A stretch of DNA of 30,632 nt from Bacillota bacterium (GTDB taxonomy: Bacteria > Bacillota > Sulfobacillia > Thermaerobacterales > RSA17). The translations under genes were made by a program, and so were the position numbers. Within the stretch, counting starts at the first letter, position 1; each line of letters begins with the position of its first letter. The stretch is from NCBI GenBank assembly GCA_017577485.1, contig PKRI01000026.1, positions 1 to 30,632 of the forward strand. The letters run 5' to 3'. The notes below the pieces were generated by a model. The model ran no database searches and was not told the origin of the DNA. It saw only the letters and a program-made list of their open reading frames with translations. Positions 26,129 through 30,632 of the stretch are shown one piece after another.

Positions 26129-26219
26129 CCGGAGCCCTGCTCCGGTTTGTTCCTGCGCCTGCGCCTGTCCCCGTTTTCGTTTCTGCCCTGCCTCCCTGCC
26201 CGGAAGGGATGTTGTCGAG

Positions 26220-28052
<1,833 letters not shown>

Positions 28053-28371
28053 GAGGCCGGCGCCGCCCGGCTTGCCGCCGCCGCACGCGTAGGTCCGGTT
28101 TCGGCTCTGTTCCGGGTGGATGGGGGCCGTGGCGGCGGCGCAGGGCTGAAATCAGACCTGGGGGTTGACAGAAGCCGTCGGCCGGGCGGCCGGTTTACGG
28201 AAGTAGGGTCGGGTTCAGCCCAATGACGGCAGGGAAGGCCCTGAAGCCCGGAAACAGGATTGATATCGGCCTTGGGGCGGCACCCGGCGCCGGGCGGCGG
28301 CTGCTTAAGGCCGCAAACGGTCTGAGGCGGCGGTGCAGGGCCCCCGGGACGGCTGCGGAAGTGGTAAGCCC
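28053..28371 (+). other. Structured intergenic region, unassigned
   Basis: This 319-base stretch holds no supported gene. A long-range stem GGGCTGAA (28143-28150) with TTCAGCCC (28214-28221) encloses a hairpin CCGT-CGGCC-GGGC-GGCCG-GTTT-ACGG. Further on are the palindrome CCCGGCGCCGGG (28283-28294) and GCGGC/GCCGC (28297-28301 with 28310-28314). TTGACA at 28165-28170 looks like a -35, but no -10 lies at the right distance. It may be the glmS 3' region plus a folded acpS leader. No known riboswitch class was recognised. Confidence 0.45.
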
Positions 28372-28758
28372 ATGGTAATCGGCGTCGGCATCGACCTGGT
28401 GGCGGTGGACCGCGTGGCCCGCGTGCTGGAGCGGCGCGGGGACCGCTTCCTGGCCCGCGTCTTCACGCCCGGGGAACTGGCCTGCTGCCCGCCCGGGAAG
28501 CAGTACGCCCGGCGGCTGGCTGCGCGGTTCGCCGCCAAGGAGGCCGCTCTCAAGGCCCTGGGCACGGGCCTGGCCGGGGGCATCCGCTGGCACGACATTG
28601 AAGTCCGGCGCGGCGACGGGGGACGGCCGGAGGTCGTCCTGCACGGGCGGGCTGCGGCCCACGCCGCCGGGCTGGGCGTGACCCGGCTGCACCTGAGCCT
28701 GAGCCACGACGGTCCCTTCGCCGCCGCCGTGGTGGTGGCCGAGGGGGACGGGCCGTGA
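28372..28758 (+). CDS. acpS: Holo-[acyl-carrier-protein] synthase
   Basis: AcpS transfers the 4'-phosphopantetheine arm from CoA to acyl carrier protein. The 128-residue protein has the family's IGVGIDLVAVDRV at the start (Mg-binding Asp), RVFTPGEL, the motif RFAAKEAALKALGTGL with the second metal ligand Glu, and LHLSLSHDGPFAAAVV. ATG 28372 begins directly at the conserved strand; the frame is open upstream to GTG 28333 without homology. Its stop overlaps the next gene (GTGA), so they are coupled. acpS-nnrD-alr is a common Firmicute order. Confidence 0.96.
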   Translation: MVIGVGIDLVAVDRVARVLERRGDRFLARVFTPGELACCPPGKQYARRLAARFAAKEAALKALGTGLAGGIRWHDIEVRRGDGGRPEVVLHGRAAAHAAGLGVTRLHLSLSHDGPFAAAVVVAEGDGP

Positions 28759-30503
28759 GGGCGGCGGGCGGTGCGGCGCCCGGCGGCGGCCTGCCCGTCT
28801 ACCGGGCCGAGGCGGTCCGCCAGGCGGATCGCCGGGCCATGGAGATGGGCACTCCCGGCATGACCCTGATGGAGCGGGCCGGGGCCGGTGCCTGGCGGGT
28901 GATCCGGCGGTACCTGCGCGGCCGCCCGTCGGCTCGGGTCGTGGTCCTGGCCGGCCGCGGCAACAACGGCGGCGACGGCCTGGTGGTGGCGCGCCTGGCC
29001 CACGCCGAGGGGTATCCCGTGGCCACCCTGCTTCTGGGGCGCCCCGGCGACCTGCGGGGCGACGCCGCCGAGGCCTGCCGGAGGGCCCGCGAGGCCGGCG
29101 TCGAGATCGTGCCCCTGGACCCGGACGGCGGCACTCCTGCCGAAATCCTGGACCTGCATCTGGAGCAGGCGGACCTGGTGGTCGACGCCCTGCTGGGCAC
29201 CGGCGGCCGGGGCGCGCCCCGGGGTGGATTCGCCGAGGCCATCCAGGCCGTCAACCGCTGGCGGGAGCGCCGGCGGGAACGGCAGCACACCGGGCAGCCG
29301 CCTGGCTGGGGCATGGTGGCGGCCCTGGACCTGCCCTCGGGGCTGGATCCCGACACGGGTCGGGCTGCCGGCGCCGTCATCGCCGCCGACTTCACCGTGA
29401 CCTTCGGGGCCCTGAAGACCGGCCTGCTGATGGGACCGGCCCTGCGCTTCACGGGCGCCGTCCACCTGATCGACATCGGCCTCCCGGCTGAGGCCTTCCC
29501 CGAACCTGACGCCTTCCTGGTGACGCCCGCGCTGGTCCGCAGCGACCTGCCCCCTGCCGACCCCGACGCCCACAAGGGCAGCCGGGGCCGGGTCCTGGTG
29601 GCGGCCGGGTCCCGGGGCATGAGCGGTGCCGCCGTCCTGGCCGCGCGCGGCGCGCTGCGGGGCGGTGCCGGGCTGGTGTTCGCCGCCGTGCCCGCCGGCG
29701 AGCGACCGGTGGTGGCGTCGGCGGTGCCCGAAGCGCTGACGATCCCCCTGCCGGAGGACGAAGCCGGGCGGCCGGGTCCCGGCGCGGCCGAGGCCATCCT
29801 GGCGTGGTCGCCCGCGCCCGACGCGGTGGTTCTGGGACCCGGGCTGGGCCGTTCGCCCGCCGTCACGGCAGCCGTCCTGGAACTGATGGGGCGGTGCCCC
29901 GCGCCCATGGTCGTCGACGCCGACGGCCTCAACGCCCTGGCGGGCAGCGATGGGGAGCCGGACGCCCCGGCGGGCGCTGCCCGCGGCACGCAGGCAGCGG
30001 CCCCGTGGCCGGGGCCGCGGGTGCTGACGCCCCATCCGGGCGAGGCTGCCCGCCTGCTGGGGACCACAACCGGTGCCGTCCAGCAGGACCGGCCCGCCGC
30101 CGCCCGGGAACTGGCCCGCCGCTGGGGCGCCGTGGCGGTGCTGAAGGGTGCCCGCACCCTGGTGGCGGAACCCTCGGGCCGCCTCTGGATCATCCCCACC
30201 GGGTCTCCGGCCCTGGCCACCGGGGGCACCGGCGACGTGCTGGCCGGCCTCATCGGCGCCCTGCTGGCCGGGGGCATGGCGGCCCCCGCCGCAGCCCGGA
30301 CCGGCGCGTTCCTGCACGGGTGGGCCGGGCAGCGGCTGGCCCGGCGCTGGGGAACCCACGGCGCCGTGGCCGGCGACGTCCCGGCGGCGGTGGCCCGGGC
30401 CCGGGCGCTGCTGGCGCGCGGCGGAGCGCGGGAAGCGGCGGACCGGCGTATGCTGGAGTCCTGCGGGATCATTCTGGAGGATGCAGGTGACCTGGGTGAC
30501 TGA
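28755..30503 (+). CDS. nnrD: Bifunctional NAD(P)HX epimerase/ADP-dependent dehydratase
   Basis: This 582-residue enzyme repairs hydrated NADH and NADPH. The N-terminal YjeF_N epimerase domain (about 15-240) shows LAGRGNNGGDGLVVARLA and VVDALLGTG. The C-terminal ADP-dependent kinase-fold dehydratase (about 275-575) shows HKGSRGRVLVAAGS, VLGPGLGRS, VVDADGLNAL, LTPHPGEAARLL, LKGARTLVA and GGTGDVLAGLIGALL. Short insertions (RWRERRRERQHTGQPPG; an Ala/Gly-rich stretch after the LNAL motif) make it longer than the usual 500-520. GTG 28755 overlaps the acpS stop by 4 bases. The alanine racemase start overlaps its 3' end. Confidence 0.95.
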   Translation: MRAAGGAAPGGGLPVYRAEAVRQADRRAMEMGTPGMTLMERAGAGAWRVIRRYLRGRPSARVVVLAGRGNNGGDGLVVARLAHAEGYPVATLLLGRPGDLRGDAAEACRRAREAGVEIVPLDPDGGTPAEILDLHLEQADLVVDALLGTGGRGAPRGGFAEAIQAVNRWRERRRERQHTGQPPGWGMVAALDLPSGLDPDTGRAAGAVIAADFTVTFGALKTGLLMGPALRFTGAVHLIDIGLPAEAFPEPDAFLVTPALVRSDLPPADPDAHKGSRGRVLVAAGSRGMSGAAVLAARGALRGGAGLVFAAVPAGERPVVASAVPEALTIPLPEDEAGRPGPGAAEAILAWSPAPDAVVLGPGLGRSPAVTAAVLELMGRCPAPMVVDADGLNALAGSDGEPDAPAGAARGTQAAAPWPGPRVLTPHPGEAARLLGTTTGAVQQDRPAAARELARRWGAVAVLKGARTLVAEPSGRLWIIPTGSPALATGGTGDVLAGLIGALLAGGMAAPAAARTGAFLHGWAGQRLARRWGTHGAVAGDVPAAVARARALLARGGAREAADRRMLESCGIILEDAGDLGD

Positions 30504-30632
30504 AATCGCGTCGGCTTCGGCCGCGCTAATTCCCCACCCGTCCCGGGTGGAGATCGACCTGGACGCCCTGACCCGCAACGTGCGGGTGCTGAGGGAGGCG
30601 GTCGGCGTCGCCGTGACCGCGGTGGTCAAGGC
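30487..30632 (+). CDS. alr: Alanine racemase (3'-partial)
   Basis: The first 48 codons of a PLP-dependent alanine racemase, which makes D-alanine for peptidoglycan; the window ends inside the gene. Visible are SRVEIDLDALTRNVRVLREAV and TAVVKA; the last lysine is in the position that bonds PLP in the family (motif VVKANAYG). GTG 30487 is preferred because GGAGG at 30476-30480 is 6 bases upstream; ATG 30481 is too close and GTG 30496 rather far. It overlaps the nnrD end by 17 bases. Confidence 0.88.
   Translation, partial: MTWVTEIASASAALIPHPSRVEIDLDALTRNVRVLREAVGVAVTAVVK

Noticed and set aside
26016..26219. In-frame upstream extension of GlmS
   Set aside because: GlmS needs its catalytic Cys right after the initiator Met; the extension is ribozyme sequence.
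28165..28170. TTGACA as the -35 of an acpS promoter
   Set aside because: No plausible -10 at 16-18 bases; the nearest candidates are 23 and 33 bases away.
28305..30629. 774-codon open frame on the minus strand over acpS and nnrD
   Set aside because: It lies opposite two genes with clear family motifs, has no recognisable domain, and such frames are expected in DNA this rich in GC.

Overview
The window is about 30.6 kb of very GC-rich bacterial chromosome, densely coding, with frequent GTG starts and GGAGG-type ribosome-binding sites. The gene set (CotE and YheC/YheD spore-coat proteins, RapZ-YvcK-WhiA, Rex, CdaA-CdaR-GlmM, a glmS ribozyme, AcpS-NnrD-Alr) points to a spore-forming Firmicute of high GC, of the Thermaerobacter/Symbiobacterium kind. 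That placement is inferred from gene content and composition, not from a database match. No tRNA, rRNA, insertion sequence, phage module or CRISPR array was seen.

Region 1 (1-5011): the 3' part of uvrA, then uvrC (nucleotide excision repair), then a small HxlR-type regulator with a -10-like box right before its ATG.

Region 2 (5102-14014) is the most distinctive part. It holds three YheC/YheD-type ATP-grasp proteins, two paralogous proteins with a phiEco32-type COOH-NH2 ligase (glutamine-synthetase fold) behind a decayed ATP-grasp-like half, the spore-coat morphogenetic protein CotE between the two ligases, and on the opposite strand a secreted protein with two M14-type zinc-peptidase domains, the first apparently inactive. 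Three transcription starts here share an AC-N17-C(A/G)TA(A/G)GATG element resembling mother-cell sporulation promoters (sigma-K/sigma-E). I infer a system that makes or attaches an amide-linked (peptide-like) component of the spore coat and has its own peptidase.

Region 3 (14034-16254): an operon with a good sigma-A promoter encoding a DUF2089 zinc-ribbon/HTH protein, a DUF4097 (YvlB/LiaX-like) protein, a small protein with the same helical module, and a YvlD-type membrane protein. This is a Gram-positive envelope-stress set.

Region 4 (16260-21826): a GHMP kinase on the minus strand, the conserved rapZ-yvcK-whiA trio, and a long-chain polyprenyl diphosphate synthase.

Region 5 (21854-28052): rex, then cdaA-cdaR-glmM (c-di-AMP synthesis coupled to amino-sugar supply), then glmS behind a clear glmS ribozyme whose predicted cleavage site is 25987/25988.

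Region 6 (28053-30632): a 319-base structured but unassigned intergenic stretch, then acpS, a fused NAD(P)HX epimerase/dehydratase, and the start of alanine racemase, cut by the window end.
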